A stretch of 64,000 bases of DNA from Lysinibacillus mangiferihumi (GCF_003049665.1 NZ_PYWM01000001.1:248001-312000), one strand, 5' to 3'. Shown: positions 53,044-61,719, counted from the stretch's first letter. Notes: a model not told the origin generated them from the letters alone. A program made the numbers and translations.

Positions 53044-53601
53044 ATGGCACAGGAAGTAGCAAATAAATTTATTGAAAATGTATGTTACCATTTAGTACGT
53101 AATATGGATATTGAAAAGGTTGAGCAACACTTTAATCAGACGATTGATATGCAACGTCAATCGGCTAGTTCGAAAACAGATTTTTGGGATAGACTGATGG
53201 TGAATATGTTGTATTTTACAGACAATGAGCAAGTTTGGGAAAATCAGCTTATCAATATGCTAGAACAGAAACAATGGGTAACACCAGCAGTACTTGAAGA
53301 AGAATTGCTCATGCATCAAATGCGAATTCGGCAGCAAGTAGCTGAACGAATGGAGATGGCAAAAGAATTGTTCCATCAACAGTATGACGCTGAAGGTCTT
53401 ACAGAGGAAGCGATTATTTATGACTATGCCTATAGCTCTGCTGGACATTCGATGCGAATGGATTTACTCTCGGTTCTTGTATCAACGCCTGCACAATCCA
53501 ACGTGCTATTTGACGCTGATCCGCAAGAAACACTTCGCATTATTAACGGATATATTGCCTATCATACAGACGGGCTTATTTCGAAAACAAATTTAACATA
53601 A
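53044..53601 (+). CDS. Conserved-looking soluble protein of unknown function
   Basis: 185 residues, acidic, predicted helical with no membrane segment or signal. Features visible are an N-terminal helix EVANKFIENVCYHLVRNMDIEKVEQHF, a Gln/Glu/Met-rich middle (ELLMHQMRIRQQVAERMEMAKELF) and a more conserved-looking end (AGHSMRMDLLSVLVSTPAQ). I do not recognise a family. AAGGACGG before ATG 53044; monocistronic with a strong terminator. Confidence 0.75.
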   Translation: MAQEVANKFIENVCYHLVRNMDIEKVEQHFNQTIDMQRQSASSKTDFWDRLMVNMLYFTDNEQVWENQLINMLEQKQWVTPAVLEEELLMHQMRIRQQVAERMEMAKELFHQQYDAEGLTEEAIIYDYAYSSAGHSMRMDLLSVLVSTPAQSNVLFDADPQETLRIINGYIAYHTDGLISKTNLT

Positions 53602-53608
53602 AGTTTGT

Positions 53609-53646
53609 AGGCATTGAATTAGAGAGTTTTCTCTAATTCGATGCCT
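53609..53646 (+). terminator. Terminator
   Basis: AGGCATTGAATTAGAGA pairs with TCTCTAATTCGATGCCT (one mismatch) around a 4-base loop, followed by TTTG. Confidence 0.85.
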
Positions 53647-53651
53647 TTGTA

Positions 53652-53672
53652 GTGTCAGGCACACAAACAATT
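53652..53672 (+). repeat. Short dispersed repeat, copy 4
   Basis: Core GTGTCAGGCAC followed by ACAAACAATT; tail TTCAAGCAATT. It begins immediately after a terminator hairpin. Confidence 0.7.
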
Positions 53673-53772
53673 TTCAAGCAATTAGGGTAAGATTCCAAAA
53701 TCAACATCTATGCAGTATAATTGGGCAATATGTTAAAATAGTTTTGATTTTACTTGAAAGGAATTAATAGCA

Positions 53773-54432
53773 ATGAATACACCATTCACCTTTAAACATA
53801 CACAACCAGCAAATATGGACCCTACTAAAAAGTATCCAGCGATTTTTTTATTGCATGGAATGGGTAGCAATGAAGATGATTTACCGCAATTGGTACAAGA
53901 TTTTCAAGACCAATGTCATATCATTAGTTTGAGAGGTCCTATCGCACAAAAGCCGGGTTTTGCCTTTTTCACGATACAGGAAGTGGGAAAGCCAGACCGT
54001 GCTATTTTTGATAAAGTGTTAATTGCACTGCAACGATTTATTTTAGAAGCGATTGAAGAGTTTCAAATTGATCCGCATAAAGTATTTGTCCTTGGCTTTA
54101 GTCAAGGGGCTGTTCTTGCACAGTCACTAGCTTTTGTTATGGGCAATTTAATTACAGGCATTGTAGCATTAAGCGGATATACGCCAAAATTTGTTACGGA
54201 AGAATATGCGATTCGCACGGTCAATCATTTACATGCTTTTATTTCTCATGGTGATTATGATTATGTGATTCCTTCACAATGGGGTATGGAAAGCAAAGAA
54301 CTGTTTGAGCAATTTGGCGCGACAGTCACTTTCAAGCAATATCCAGATGGACATGGTGTTACACCAGAAAATTGGCGAGATTTAGGCATGTTTTTAGCGC
54401 AACAACTACAAGAACAAGATCGTATGCAGTAA
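53773..54432 (+). CDS. Phospholipase/carboxylesterase family alpha/beta hydrolase
   Basis: 219 residues, cytoplasmic, the size of the small carboxylesterase/YtpA-like group. Oxyanion-hole segment LLHGMGSNEDDL; nucleophile Ser110 in GFSQGA; probable acid Asp163 in SHGDYDYVIP; His194 in PDGHGV. The substrate is unknown; family members act on short-chain esters or lysophospholipids. The ribosome binding site is GAAAGGAAT before ATG 53773. Convergent with proC. Confidence 0.9.
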   Translation: MNTPFTFKHTQPANMDPTKKYPAIFLLHGMGSNEDDLPQLVQDFQDQCHIISLRGPIAQKPGFAFFTIQEVGKPDRAIFDKVLIALQRFILEAIEEFQIDPHKVFVLGFSQGAVLAQSLAFVMGNLITGIVALSGYTPKFVTEEYAIRTVNHLHAFISHGDYDYVIPSQWGMESKELFEQFGATVTFKQYPDGHGVTPENWRDLGMFLAQQLQEQDRMQ

Positions 54433-54447
54433 CGCTAAGTAATAGGT

Positions 54448-54483
54448 AAAAGGCATCGGGAATTCAACTTCTCGATGCCTTTT
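54448..54483. terminator. Bidirectional terminator
   Basis: AAAAGGCATCG / CGATGCCTTTT with an inner GAA/TTC, between the esterase gene and convergent proC. Confidence 0.85.
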
Positions 54484-54496
54484 GTTCGTGAATATT

Positions 54497-55297
54497 TTAT
54501 TTAGAGAGACTGCGGTCTTTATCTGTTACAGCTGCAACAGCATCATGGATTGTCGTTTCGAAATGATTGCTTTGAAGGGAAGATACGCCTTGAATGGTTG
54601 TTCCACCTGGAGAGCAGACTTGATCGACCAGCGCCCATGGATGCTCTTTTGATTGTAAAATCATTTTCGCACTGCCGAGTACTGCATTTGCAGCAATGTC
54701 CAGTGCCATGTTTTTCGGCATGCCTTCACGCACAGCAGCGCGAGCTAATGCATCGATATACATATAGGTGAATGCTGGTGAAGCCCCACCAATTGTTGTA
54801 AAGATGGAGAATAAGTGTTCAGGTACTTCAATTATCGTGCCGATTGTTTCAAATAACATGGTGATAAGACGAAGTTGTGTCTCTGTTACTTGCTCATTTG
54901 CTGTATAGCAACTTGTTGATGCGCCAATTAGCGCATTGATATTCGGCATTACGCGAATAATAGGCGTGGACTCTGAAAGATAACCATGGAAGTAATTGAG
55001 GTTTTTTCCCGCAGCAATGGATACGATCAAATGATTTTCTTGTAGATGTTTTTTGACCTCAGGTAAAACATCGGGTAGCATTTGAGGTTTCACACCTAAA
55101 ATAATGACATCACATTTTGCCATGAGTTCCTCGATGGAAGTTGTTGCTTGTATACCATAAGAGGTTGCGAGTTTTGTTGTTTTTGATTTTGTACGATTAT
55201 AGCCATATATATAAGAGGAATCAAAATCTCCGCTATTGCACATCCCTTTAATAATGGCTGTGGTCATATTACCTAGACCAATAAATCCGTATTTCAC
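54497..55297 (-). CDS. proC: Pyrroline-5-carboxylate reductase
   Basis: Last step of proline synthesis, NAD(P)H-dependent reduction of P5C. 266 residues. Rossmann motif GFIGLGNMTTAIIKGM (4-19), ILGVKPQMLPDVL, SIAAGKNL, VIRVMPN-like IIRVMPNINA, and the family C-terminal block GGASPAFTYMYIDALA and SPGGTTIQGV with the conserved Ser-Pro-Gly-Gly-Thr-Thr. Start GTG 55297, ten bases after GGAGT. B. subtilis has several paralogues (ProG, ProH, ProI); which one this equals is not decided. Confidence 0.93.
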   Translation of the reverse strand: MKYGFIGLGNMTTAIIKGMCNSGDFDSSYIYGYNRTKSKTTKLATSYGIQATTSIEELMAKCDVIILGVKPQMLPDVLPEVKKHLQENHLIVSIAAGKNLNYFHGYLSESTPIIRVMPNINALIGASTSCYTANEQVTETQLRLITMLFETIGTIIEVPEHLFSIFTTIGGASPAFTYMYIDALARAAVREGMPKNMALDIAANAVLGSAKMILQSKEHPWALVDQVCSPGGTTIQGVSSLQSNHFETTIHDAVAAVTDKDRSLSK

Positions 55298-55602
55298 GTG
55301 TTAGACACTCCTTCGTTTAGATAGAACATACCCATTAGTATAGTGCAGATTGTTTTTCTTGAATAGCATTATGCAGGAAAGAAGGCAATTAGGTTCAAAT
55401 TCATGCAAGTCGGTGGTATCATAGAAGGAGTTGTGAATTGACATTATACCTTCTATTCATAAAATCATGTACTTTATGTGAACTTTGAGACATAGCTATC
55501 CTAAAAGGGGTAAAATAATAATTTGATATGTTTAATGCAAAAAATGTCTCATTCTATCGAAGGACGTAAGTAGAAATTATAAGAGAAAAGGAATTAAGAG
55601 GA
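55298..55602. other. Divergent intergenic region proC-ctaB with candidate promoter
   Basis: 305 bases without a gene. TTGACA at 55438-55443 and TAAAAT at 55460-55465 (16-base spacing) form a candidate promoter for ctaB. No riboswitch-like structure was recognised; a CTTCTAT/ATAGAAG complement pair flanks the promoter. Confidence 0.5.
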
Positions 55603-56553
55603 ATGGAACAAAATCTAAAAACGGACCAAAATCCACAAACTGTAGAAAAAACAATAGAGAAACATTCGCGCTCTAATGTTTTAGCTCAAACAGTTAAAAC
55701 AGGTATCATAAAATCCAATTTAATTCCTATGTGGGCTGGCTTGTCGCTAGGGATGTATAAAAATAAAATGACATTATTGGACAATATACCAGAAATCATT
55801 TTCGCAACAATTGGTTCGGCACTTGTTATAGGTGCGGCAGGAGCTTTTAATAATGTGTATGACCGTGATATAGATGCCATTATGCCGCGTACGAAAAATC
55901 GTCCGACTGTAACAGGTGAGATGTCAGCAAAATCCACGATGAGTTTAGCGATTATTATGCTTGTTGTTGGAGTAGCTGTACTAGCATTAGCCTCACCACT
56001 AGCTGCATTATTTGGATTCTTAGGTGTATTTTTATATGTTGTGCCGTATACAATGTGGACAAAACGTCGCACTATTTATAATACCGAAATTGGTAGTATA
56101 TCAGGTGCAGTACCACCTTTAATTGGTTGGGCAGCTGTATCTACCGATATTACACATCCTGCTTTAATTGGGCTCTTTTGTGTGATGGTAATATGGCAAA
56201 TGCCACACTTTTATGCGATTGCGATTCGTAAGCATGCGGATTATGAAGCAGCTAACGTTCCGATGCTTCCTGTAATAAAAGGGATGCGCCGTACGTATTA
56301 CCAAACAAATTTTTATTTAATACTGTTAATATTATCAAGCTTTTTATTTGGTTCATTAAGTATTGGTATTATGCTTGTCGCACTTATATTAAGCGTGGCA
56401 TGGCTTGCAATGAGTATTTACGGTTATCACAGTAACACGGATCAAGTGAAGTGGGCGACGAAAATGTTTGTTTTCTCGCTTTTCCATATGACAATTCTCT
56501 TCTCAACAGTTATTATTTATTCCCTAGCTGGGGTCATTTTTAAATTATATTAA
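55603..56553 (+). CDS. ctaB: Protoheme IX farnesyltransferase
   Basis: UbiA-family membrane prenyltransferase that farnesylates protoheme to haem O, for the terminal oxidases. 316 residues with about eight membrane segments. The first Asp-rich motif, NNVYDRDIDAIMPRTKNRP, is exact for haem O synthases; FLYVVPYTMWTKRRT and the second region with HFYAIAIRKHADYEAANVPMLPV follow. The N-terminal 25 residues are polar. AAGAGG precedes ATG 55603. ctaA and the oxidase genes are not in the window. Confidence 0.95.
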   Translation: MEQNLKTDQNPQTVEKTIEKHSRSNVLAQTVKTGIIKSNLIPMWAGLSLGMYKNKMTLLDNIPEIIFATIGSALVIGAAGAFNNVYDRDIDAIMPRTKNRPTVTGEMSAKSTMSLAIIMLVVGVAVLALASPLAALFGFLGVFLYVVPYTMWTKRRTIYNTEIGSISGAVPPLIGWAAVSTDITHPALIGLFCVMVIWQMPHFYAIAIRKHADYEAANVPMLPVIKGMRRTYYQTNFYLILLILSSFLFGSLSIGIMLVALILSVAWLAMSIYGYHSNTDQVKWATKMFVFSLFHMTILFSTVIIYSLAGVIFKLY

Positions 56554-56580
56554 ATAGCATATTTAGATGAATCATAATTG

Positions 56581-56616
56581 AAAAGCCAACAAGTTATTCT
56601 AAGCTTGTTGGCTTTT
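56581..56616. terminator. Bidirectional terminator overlapping a coding end
   Basis: 13-bp stem AAAAGCCAACAAG / CTTGTTGGCTTTT. The stop codon of the phosphoesterase gene (56594) falls in the loop and its last residues are encoded by the second arm. Confidence 0.85.
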
Positions 56617-57328
56617 CTCTTGCAACAGATGTAATTTGTCGATTTGGCCATTCGAGTGCATGAAGCTGTCCTCCAAACACAGCACCTCCATCAATACCAA
56701 TAATATTATTATCGCCGAAATAAACACTGTAGTTTGTTGGATCTTGATGCAATTTATAGGTTGGCGTATGCCCGAAAATTATAGTTTTCTCACCATTGTA
56801 GCCGGTATGAAACTCTTCTCGAATCCACAAAAGTTGTAAAGGATCTGTGTCCGCTAAGGCTTTACCAGGTACAACGCCACCATGAACAAAAATGGCATCC
56901 TCCAACTCTATATACGTTTCAAACGTCTCAATAAGCTGTAAATGTTCTTCAAGCTTTGGCAATTTTTGAATAAAGCTAGGTAATGTGCTTTGGGCAATGG
57001 CATCTTCAAAATCTTCTGGCTGATAGCCGTAGCTTGCAAGTGTTGCATCTCCACCACAAAGTGAAATCCAATGATGCCATGCTTTTGGAATACCAGAACG
57101 ACAAGCTTTGAGCATAATAGCCTCGTGATTTCCTAGTAGTACGCGTGCACCCGTTGCTTGTAGTTCCTCAATTATATTTAAAACGCCACAAGATGCAGGA
57201 CCCCGATCAATATAATCCCCTAATAAAAGTAACTTATCTTGTGTGGCATCGAACTTCAATTTTAATAATAATTTTTCCAGAAGTTCTAATTCTCCGTGTA
57301 TATCACTAATTGCTAGTATACGTGTCAT
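56594..57328 (-). CDS. PPP-family metallophosphoesterase (PrpE-like)
   Basis: 244 residues. All metal-binding motifs of the PPP phosphatases are present: SDIHG, GDYIDRGP, LLGNHE, and later histidines in FVHGGVV and FGHTP. The group includes bis(5'-nucleosyl)-tetraphosphatases (PrpE, ApaH) and Ser/Thr phosphatases. Short size and single domain point to PrpE-type activity, but the substrate cannot be fixed from sequence. Start ATG 57328 with GGAAAGGA upstream. Its C-terminus overlaps the shared terminator with ctaB. Confidence 0.88.
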   Translation of the reverse strand: MTRILAISDIHGELELLEKLLLKLKFDATQDKLLLLGDYIDRGPASCGVLNIIEELQATGARVLLGNHEAIMLKACRSGIPKAWHHWISLCGGDATLASYGYQPEDFEDAIAQSTLPSFIQKLPKLEEHLQLIETFETYIELEDAIFVHGGVVPGKALADTDPLQLLWIREEFHTGYNGEKTIIFGHTPTYKLHQDPTNYSVYFGDNNIIGIDGGAVFGGQLHALEWPNRQITSVAREKPTSLE

Positions 57329-57660
57329 AAAAAAGCATCCTTTCCAGTATAACAGGCGTTACTAATTATTATAGAGAAGAATGTTACAAAATTCGACTTT
57401 TCTCGTTTATTGATGATTTCCTCGGTATGGAAGAACTATTTTAAAGAGAAGTGTTGTACGACATAGTAATTGTTAGCGTTTGTCGTGTGATTCTATCTTA
57501 TGTCACAATGATTGAGAGCTATTATTCGTTTGTCCATAGATTTCGAATAGTGGGGGAGGGATGTAGTGAATGCGCTAGTGAAAGACGTAATGTAATTCAG
57601 AATATTAGGTGATTTGAATATAAACCTTTTTTCGAAGGCCTATATTCAAATCGGTTAATA
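57329..57660. other. Intergenic region with terminator hairpin of the XRE gene
   Basis: 332 bases. GATTTGAATATA (57611-57622) pairs with TATATTCAAATC (57641-57652), probably the terminator of the XRE gene on the minus strand. Nothing else recognised in the remainder. Confidence 0.55.
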
Positions 57661-58110
57661 TTAATCTTTGAGGTTGTTCCATTCTTTCTTGGCAATTGTT
57701 TCGTCAAAGGTTGACAGCAGGCGATAGTTGTCGGTATCTAAAATGCGATAATGTTGACTAATGACGTTTTGTTGTAAACGATAGCCTTGCCATTCATTTA
57801 GGTTTTTCCACCATATGTATCCGCCCATCGTTTTTTCCTTTGGCGGTAATGTGCCGTTATTGGCGATTAAATCAACCACCTCAAGTGGATCACCACCTAG
57901 CTCATGCTGCAATATGGAACTTTCACGGCATAAAGCACATACGGCAACTGCAGTTGTCCATCCGGTTTTAATACGACCTTTTTCAATTTGCACGAGTGTT
58001 TTTTTGGAAAGCCCAAGGAGATCGCTCATTTGATCTTGCGTTAATGCTTTTTCTGTTCGAATTAATTTTAGTTTTTCTGAAACGAGTAAAATGAGTTGTT
58101 CACGATTCAT
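57661..58110 (-). CDS. XRE family transcriptional regulator
   Basis: 149 residues. N-terminal helix-turn-helix (about 10-65): EKLKLIRTEKALTQDQMSDLLGLSKKTLVQIEKGR. The C-terminal part (about 80-149) carries aromatic residues (GGYIWWKNLNEWQGYRLQQN) and no recognised domain; it may bind a ligand. AAAGGGTG lies before ATG 58110. Stands alone, so its targets are unknown. Confidence 0.85.
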   Translation of the reverse strand: MNREQLILLVSEKLKLIRTEKALTQDQMSDLLGLSKKTLVQIEKGRIKTGWTTAVAVCALCRESSILQHELGGDPLEVVDLIANNGTLPPKEKTMGGYIWWKNLNEWQGYRLQQNVISQHYRILDTDNYRLLSTFDETIAKKEWNNLKD

Positions 58111-58231
58111 TCAAACACCCTTTCTTTCAGGTTGTTACGCTCCATTATACATGAAAAAAGTAGAAGAAGGTGTGCAAGCGATGATTTTGGAGATAGAGAT
58201 AAAAGGGGAACTTGGACAGAGCTAAAGAAGT

Positions 58232-58270
58232 AGACTGCTCAAAGAAAAAAGCTTATGCATTGAGCAGTCT
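58232..58270. terminator. Terminator of the gene at 58295
   Basis: AGACTGCTCAA / TTGAGCAGTCT, 11 bp, 17-base A-rich loop. Short T-tract only. Confidence 0.65.
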
Positions 58271-58294
58271 GTTAATTGTGGAACAGGCCATTAC

Positions 58295-58699
58295 TTAATA
58301 TTCATATTTTTTTGTGTCCGAAATAACACGGAAATGGATTCCTTTGATTTGGGCGCTTACTTTATGTCGAAGTGTATCAAGATATACTAGCTCGTCTCCA
58401 TCGTTTACACACTCAGCAATTTCCTGTAAAAGTTTAGTGAATGCCTCTTTAAATAATGAGCGCATATTATCAAAGTCAAGACTTCTAAAGCTACCGTCGA
58501 TATCAAACGCCTCTACAGAGTTTAACTGCTTAGAAGCACCGGCAAAGCGGTCATCGTATACTGTGTAGTTTTCATCTGTTACAACGATAATATATAATAC
58601 TTCCCCTGTAATTGTTTTTAACTCAATATTTGTTTTGTGTTTTTTTACATCGGTAATAATATGGATACCGTCTGAATGATAAAGTTTGAAAAGTTTCAT
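58295..58699 (-). CDS. Soluble protein of unknown function
   Basis: 134 residues. Beta-rich first half (IHIITDVKKHKTNIELKTITGEVLYIIVVTDENYTVYDD) and helical middle (NMRSLFKEAFTKLLQEIAECV). No signal peptide, membrane segment or recognised family. GGGGGCA before ATG 58699. Between an XRE regulator and a CNNM transporter, all on the minus strand but with separate terminators. Confidence 0.7.
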   Translation of the reverse strand: MKLFKLYHSDGIHIITDVKKHKTNIELKTITGEVLYIIVVTDENYTVYDDRFAGASKQLNSVEAFDIDGSFRSLDFDNMRSLFKEAFTKLLQEIAECVNDGDELVYLDTLRHKVSAQIKGIHFRVISDTKKYEY

Positions 58700-58847
58700 A
58701 ACAATGCCCCCTGATAATAAAATCTTATACAGACTTATTATATAAAAATATGGCTAATAATGGAATGAGGCAAAAGTATTTAGATAAGCTAGTATAGCCC
58801 TTAAGTTGTAATCGCTATATAATCTTCAGACTATCGTTAACTTTTTA

Positions 58848-60191
58848 TTAGCCTTCTATTGTAACGGGTGCAGCTTTATAAAGAGGACGCACTTCGATAT
58901 AGTGAAGCTGATGACCATGCTGTTCATAGATGCTAAATACATATTGCGCTAGCTCGATGTTTTTAATCGCTTTGAGCCCATTGTTAACTGTTAAGAACCA
59001 TCCCCCAAGTGTTTCTACTTCTTCGTTATCAAGAGATACTTGTAATAAATTTTCTACATCTTCTACAAGCATTTTTGCATTCAAAATATAATGATTGTCA
59101 CCAATCTTCCGAATTTCAGCAACCTCATCATCGTCAAATTCATCACGAATTTCGCCAACGATTTCTTCTAAAATATCTTCGACCGTTACAAGCCCAGAGG
59201 TACCACCATATTCATCCATTAAAATCGCCATATGAATGCGTTCTTTTTGCATTCGAACTAGTAATTGTTGAATAGGGGTTGTTTCAATTACTCGAATTAC
59301 AGGGTTAATAAAATTTTCGAGCACTAAAGAATCATCAGTTATTTGTTCTAATAAGCCATGTGTAAATAACTCTTTTGCATTAATAAAGCCTAAAATATTA
59401 TCACGGTCACCATCATAGACAGGGTAGCGAGTATATTTCTCGGATGCGATAAAGTGAATAATATTAGTGAAGGTTTCGTTAATTTCAATACCTGCAATTT
59501 CTGTTCGGGGAATCATAATTTCGCGAGCAATACGTTCGTCAAATTCGAAAACATTATTCACGAACTTTAACTCGGTTTTATTGATTTCACCATTTTTAAA
59601 ACTTTCAGATAACAAGGAACGCAATTCTTCCTCTGTATGTGAAATTTCATGTTCATTCGCCGGTTTCAAGCCGAATAAACCTAAAAGTATACGCGCCGAT
59701 CCGTTTAAAAACCAGATGAATGGATACATCAATTTATAGAAAGCGATAATCGGTTTAGCGAAAAGCAATGAGATTGTTTCGGTCTTTTGAATAGCTGCCG
59801 TTTTTGGCGCTAATTCGCCGACAACTACATGGAGAAAAGTAGCGATAGCGAAAGCAGAACCGATTGTGAAAATGGGTATAAATTTATCCGAAATGCCGAT
59901 CGTTTCAAAGAATGGATGCAACATAAATTCAAAGGTTTTTTCACCAACCATCCCGATACCAAGTGCTGTTATTGTGATACCAAGCTGACAGGCAGATAAG
60001 TATTCATCTAAATGGTTGACAACATGCTTCGCAGGTATTGCCTTTTTATTGCCCTCCGCAATTAACTGATCAAGTCTAGAGGAACGCATTTTAACAATAG
60101 CAAATTCCGTTGCCACGAAAAAGGCGGTTAAAGCTAATAAAATAGTGAAAATCGATAAATTTAATATGGTCTCCAAATAGTCGTTCTGCAA
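58848..60191 (-). CDS. CNNM/HlyC-CorC family transporter
   Basis: 447 residues. N-terminal DUF21 membrane domain (about 1-190) with four segments and the FFVATEFAIVKMRSSRL and HVVVGELAPKTAAIQ segments typical of CNNM/MpfA-type Mg2+ exporters. A CBS pair follows (about 215-335; MIPRTEI, YTRYPVYDGDRDNILGFINAKEL, MAILMDEYGGTSGLVTVEDILEEIVGEI), and a C-terminal CorC_HlyC domain. Likely Mg2+ or Co2+ efflux; a haemolysin role is historical. The start is TTG 60191, nine bases from AGGAGGTGA, and sits in the loop of a hairpin. It follows a MerR regulator by 16 bases, an operon not usual for this family as far as I know. Confidence 0.9.
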   Translation of the reverse strand: MQNDYLETILNLSIFTILLALTAFFVATEFAIVKMRSSRLDQLIAEGNKKAIPAKHVVNHLDEYLSACQLGITITALGIGMVGEKTFEFMLHPFFETIGISDKFIPIFTIGSAFAIATFLHVVVGELAPKTAAIQKTETISLLFAKPIIAFYKLMYPFIWFLNGSARILLGLFGLKPANEHEISHTEEELRSLLSESFKNGEINKTELKFVNNVFEFDERIAREIMIPRTEIAGIEINETFTNIIHFIASEKYTRYPVYDGDRDNILGFINAKELFTHGLLEQITDDSLVLENFINPVIRVIETTPIQQLLVRMQKERIHMAILMDEYGGTSGLVTVEDILEEIVGEIRDEFDDDEVAEIRKIGDNHYILNAKMLVEDVENLLQVSLDNEEVETLGGWFLTVNNGLKAIKNIELAQYVFSIYEQHGHQLHYIEVRPLYKAAPVTIEG

Positions 60192-60200
60192 AACAGAACG
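60182..60200 (-). promoter_or_regulatory. Hairpin with the start codon of the CNNM gene in its loop
   Basis: CGTTCTG / CAGAACG, 7 bp, loop TTTTG; the TTG start is the last three loop bases. The ribosome binding site lies directly 5' of the stem. Confidence 0.55.
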
Positions 60201-60207
60201 TCACCTC

Positions 60208-60615
60208 CTAGGTATGAATGAGTAATAATAAAGATTGCATTAATGCAATGCTTTCAGGCGAAACATTTTTTTTAATCGTTTGGCTATATTTCGTGTCTTG
60301 ATTGTTCATTTGTTCCAGTAAAGAAGTTACATCATGCTCTAAATCTTGCATTTTTAAACGTAGTATTTGAACATCGATTTCTTCATATGTTGTTGTGACA
60401 TTAAGTGCTTGTTGTATTTCTACGAGTGAAAGTCCTTCCTGCTTACGTTCTTCGATGAAATGAAGTCGATCAATCATGGCAGAATCATAATAGCGGTAGT
60501 TTGATGGGGACCGTTCTGCCTCCAACAGGCCTAAATTCGTATAGTAATCAATCGTTCTTTTAGTAATGCCAGTTTTTTGAGCAAGCTCTCCGATTTTTAA
60601 TTTTTCTGTCCCAAT
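60208..60615 (-). CDS. MerR family transcriptional regulator
   Basis: About 135 residues. Winged helix LKIGELAQKTGITKRTIDYYTNLGLLEAERSPSNYRYYD, then a coiled coil (ILRLKMQDLEHDVTSLLEQMNNQ) and no Cys-rich effector domain. The TIDYY form occurs in MerR proteins that sense drugs or other signals. The start is unclear: with GGGAGG as ribosome binding site, the only in-frame codon at good distance is ATT at 60615, while the first possible conventional start, TTG at 60630, has no ribosome binding site. It probably binds the spacer of its own promoter and may control the CNNM gene that follows. Confidence 0.85.
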   Translation of the reverse strand: MGTEKLKIGELAQKTGITKRTIDYYTNLGLLEAERSPSNYRYYDSAMIDRLHFIEERKQEGLSLVEIQQALNVTTTYEEIDVQILRLKMQDLEHDVTSLLEQMNNQDTKYSQTIKKNVSPESIALMQSLLLLIHT

Positions 60616-60648
60616 GCAAATACCTCCCAACCATCACGTGATGCTTTG

Positions 60649-60678
60649 ATTATAACGTGACAGTTTTATAGTGTACAA
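60649..60678 (-). promoter_or_regulatory. Promoter of the MerR gene
   Basis: Minus-strand TTGTAC (60673-60678), 18-base spacer, TATAAT (60649-60654). The spacer holds a TATAA/TTATA dyad and a palindromic ATCACGTGAT lies just downstream, both candidate MerR contacts. Confidence 0.6.
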
Positions 60679-60773
60679 ATAATACGCTTTAAAATTTTAA
60701 AAAATATGATTTTTTTGTGGATACTGATTGTTGATAATGGCTTGCTAAAGGAATCATCAATTTGTACAAAAAA

Positions 60774-60807
60774 AGCTTTTCTAAACGATAAAATCGTTAG
60801 AAAAGCT
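60774..60807 (-). terminator. Terminator of the lipoprotein gene
   Basis: AGCTTTTCTAAACGAT pairs with ATCGTTAGAAAAGCT (one bulge), 3-base loop, then TTTTTTGT on the minus strand. Confidence 0.85.
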
Positions 60808-60814
60808 ACAGACC

Positions 60815-61309
60815 TTATTTATTTAAATAGGTATCGTATAGATGATGTAATGCATCCTCGCCATTCATTTGTAGTATTTTTTCTTGATTTAAAACAAGTG
60901 TTACGACTGTTTGCGCGCCATCAATTTGATCGTCATCTATTGTACACGTAACAGTCACTACACCGGTTTCAGCAAGCTTCTTTTGCATAGGAGTATCCCA
61001 TGCTTGGTCAGAGAATAATGGTGCTTGCCATGTACCTTGAACATGTAGTTCATTTATTTCGGCGTCATATTCCCAGCGTATGTCACGTAAAATAGTTTTA
61101 AATAGGTCATTAATAGTAAATGTTTGGTCTTTGTAGTTAATCGTTAGCGCTCTTATTGCATGGACATCACGACTAACAGCGCTCGCGGCAGCATCAGCTG
61201 CTGAGTTAATGCCCGATGCGGCATCTTTGATTTCAGATAGTCGATCGCCACAGCCGGTAAGTAAGGTAGACAGGCATGCTACAAAAGTGAGTTTTGTCAT
61301 CCATTTCAC
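60815..61309 (-). CDS. Lipoprotein of unknown function
   Basis: 164 residues. Signal peptide with lipobox LTGC (Cys20), then a short helical stretch with Ala/Asp repeats and a domain with ALTINYKDQTFTINDLFKTILRDIRWEYD and a strand-rich end (TGVVTVTCTIDDDQIDGAQTVVTLVLNQ). No family recognised. Start GTG 61309 with GGGGGT upstream; ATG 61300 is possible. Monocistronic, anchored to the outer face of the membrane. Confidence 0.8.
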   Translation of the reverse strand: MKWMTKLTFVACLSTLLTGCGDRLSEIKDAASGINSAADAAASAVSRDVHAIRALTINYKDQTFTINDLFKTILRDIRWEYDAEINELHVQGTWQAPLFSDQAWDTPMQKKLAETGVVTVTCTIDDDQIDGAQTVVTLVLNQEKILQMNGEDALHHLYDTYLNK

Positions 61310-61498
61310 AAGGAGTACCCCCAGTTTACTAGTTGTTACTACTATATTAACGAAAAGAAAATTGTGAAGAAAGGGTTTGTAAGAGGCAGATTGTGACGGT
61401 TTTGCAACGATACGACCTTTTCAAATGTATTGGAAATAGCAATGGTAATCTAGAGTGAAATTTTGAGTAACTTATATCAAGAAGGGGAGCGGTTTCAT

Positions 61499-61627
61499 AT
61501 GAAAATTAATGATGAGATACTCGATCGATTAGGAACATATTTTGTTTATCATGCGGTCTATGATAATTATGGAATAACATTCGAAAATTTTGTGGAGCGT
61601 TGGTTGCGTGGGATACTTGAAGTTTAG
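61499..61627 (+). CDS. 42-residue small protein, unknown
   Basis: ORF from ATG 61499 with AAGGGGAG nine bases upstream. Composition looks like a real protein: MKINDEILDRLGTYFV, aromatic and charged residues spread along the length, ending FVERWLRGILEV, an amphipathic helix. No membrane helix, no cysteines. It stands alone between a lipoprotein gene (divergent) and a MITE-like element. I do not recognise it. Confidence 0.6.
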   Translation: MKINDEILDRLGTYFVYHAVYDNYGITFENFVERWLRGILEV

Positions 61628-61719
61628 TGATGTCTATTAAGATCGCAAGGAAGTCCATCGGGTAAGACCACGACAAGTTCTGTTAGGTTCGCTGTTGTAA
61701 ACATCAACGTTGACGACAA

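Noticed and set aside
55298-55602. Possible riboswitch or T-box before ctaB or proC
   Set aside because: No T-box sequence, specifier loop or known aptamer core could be found in this leader.
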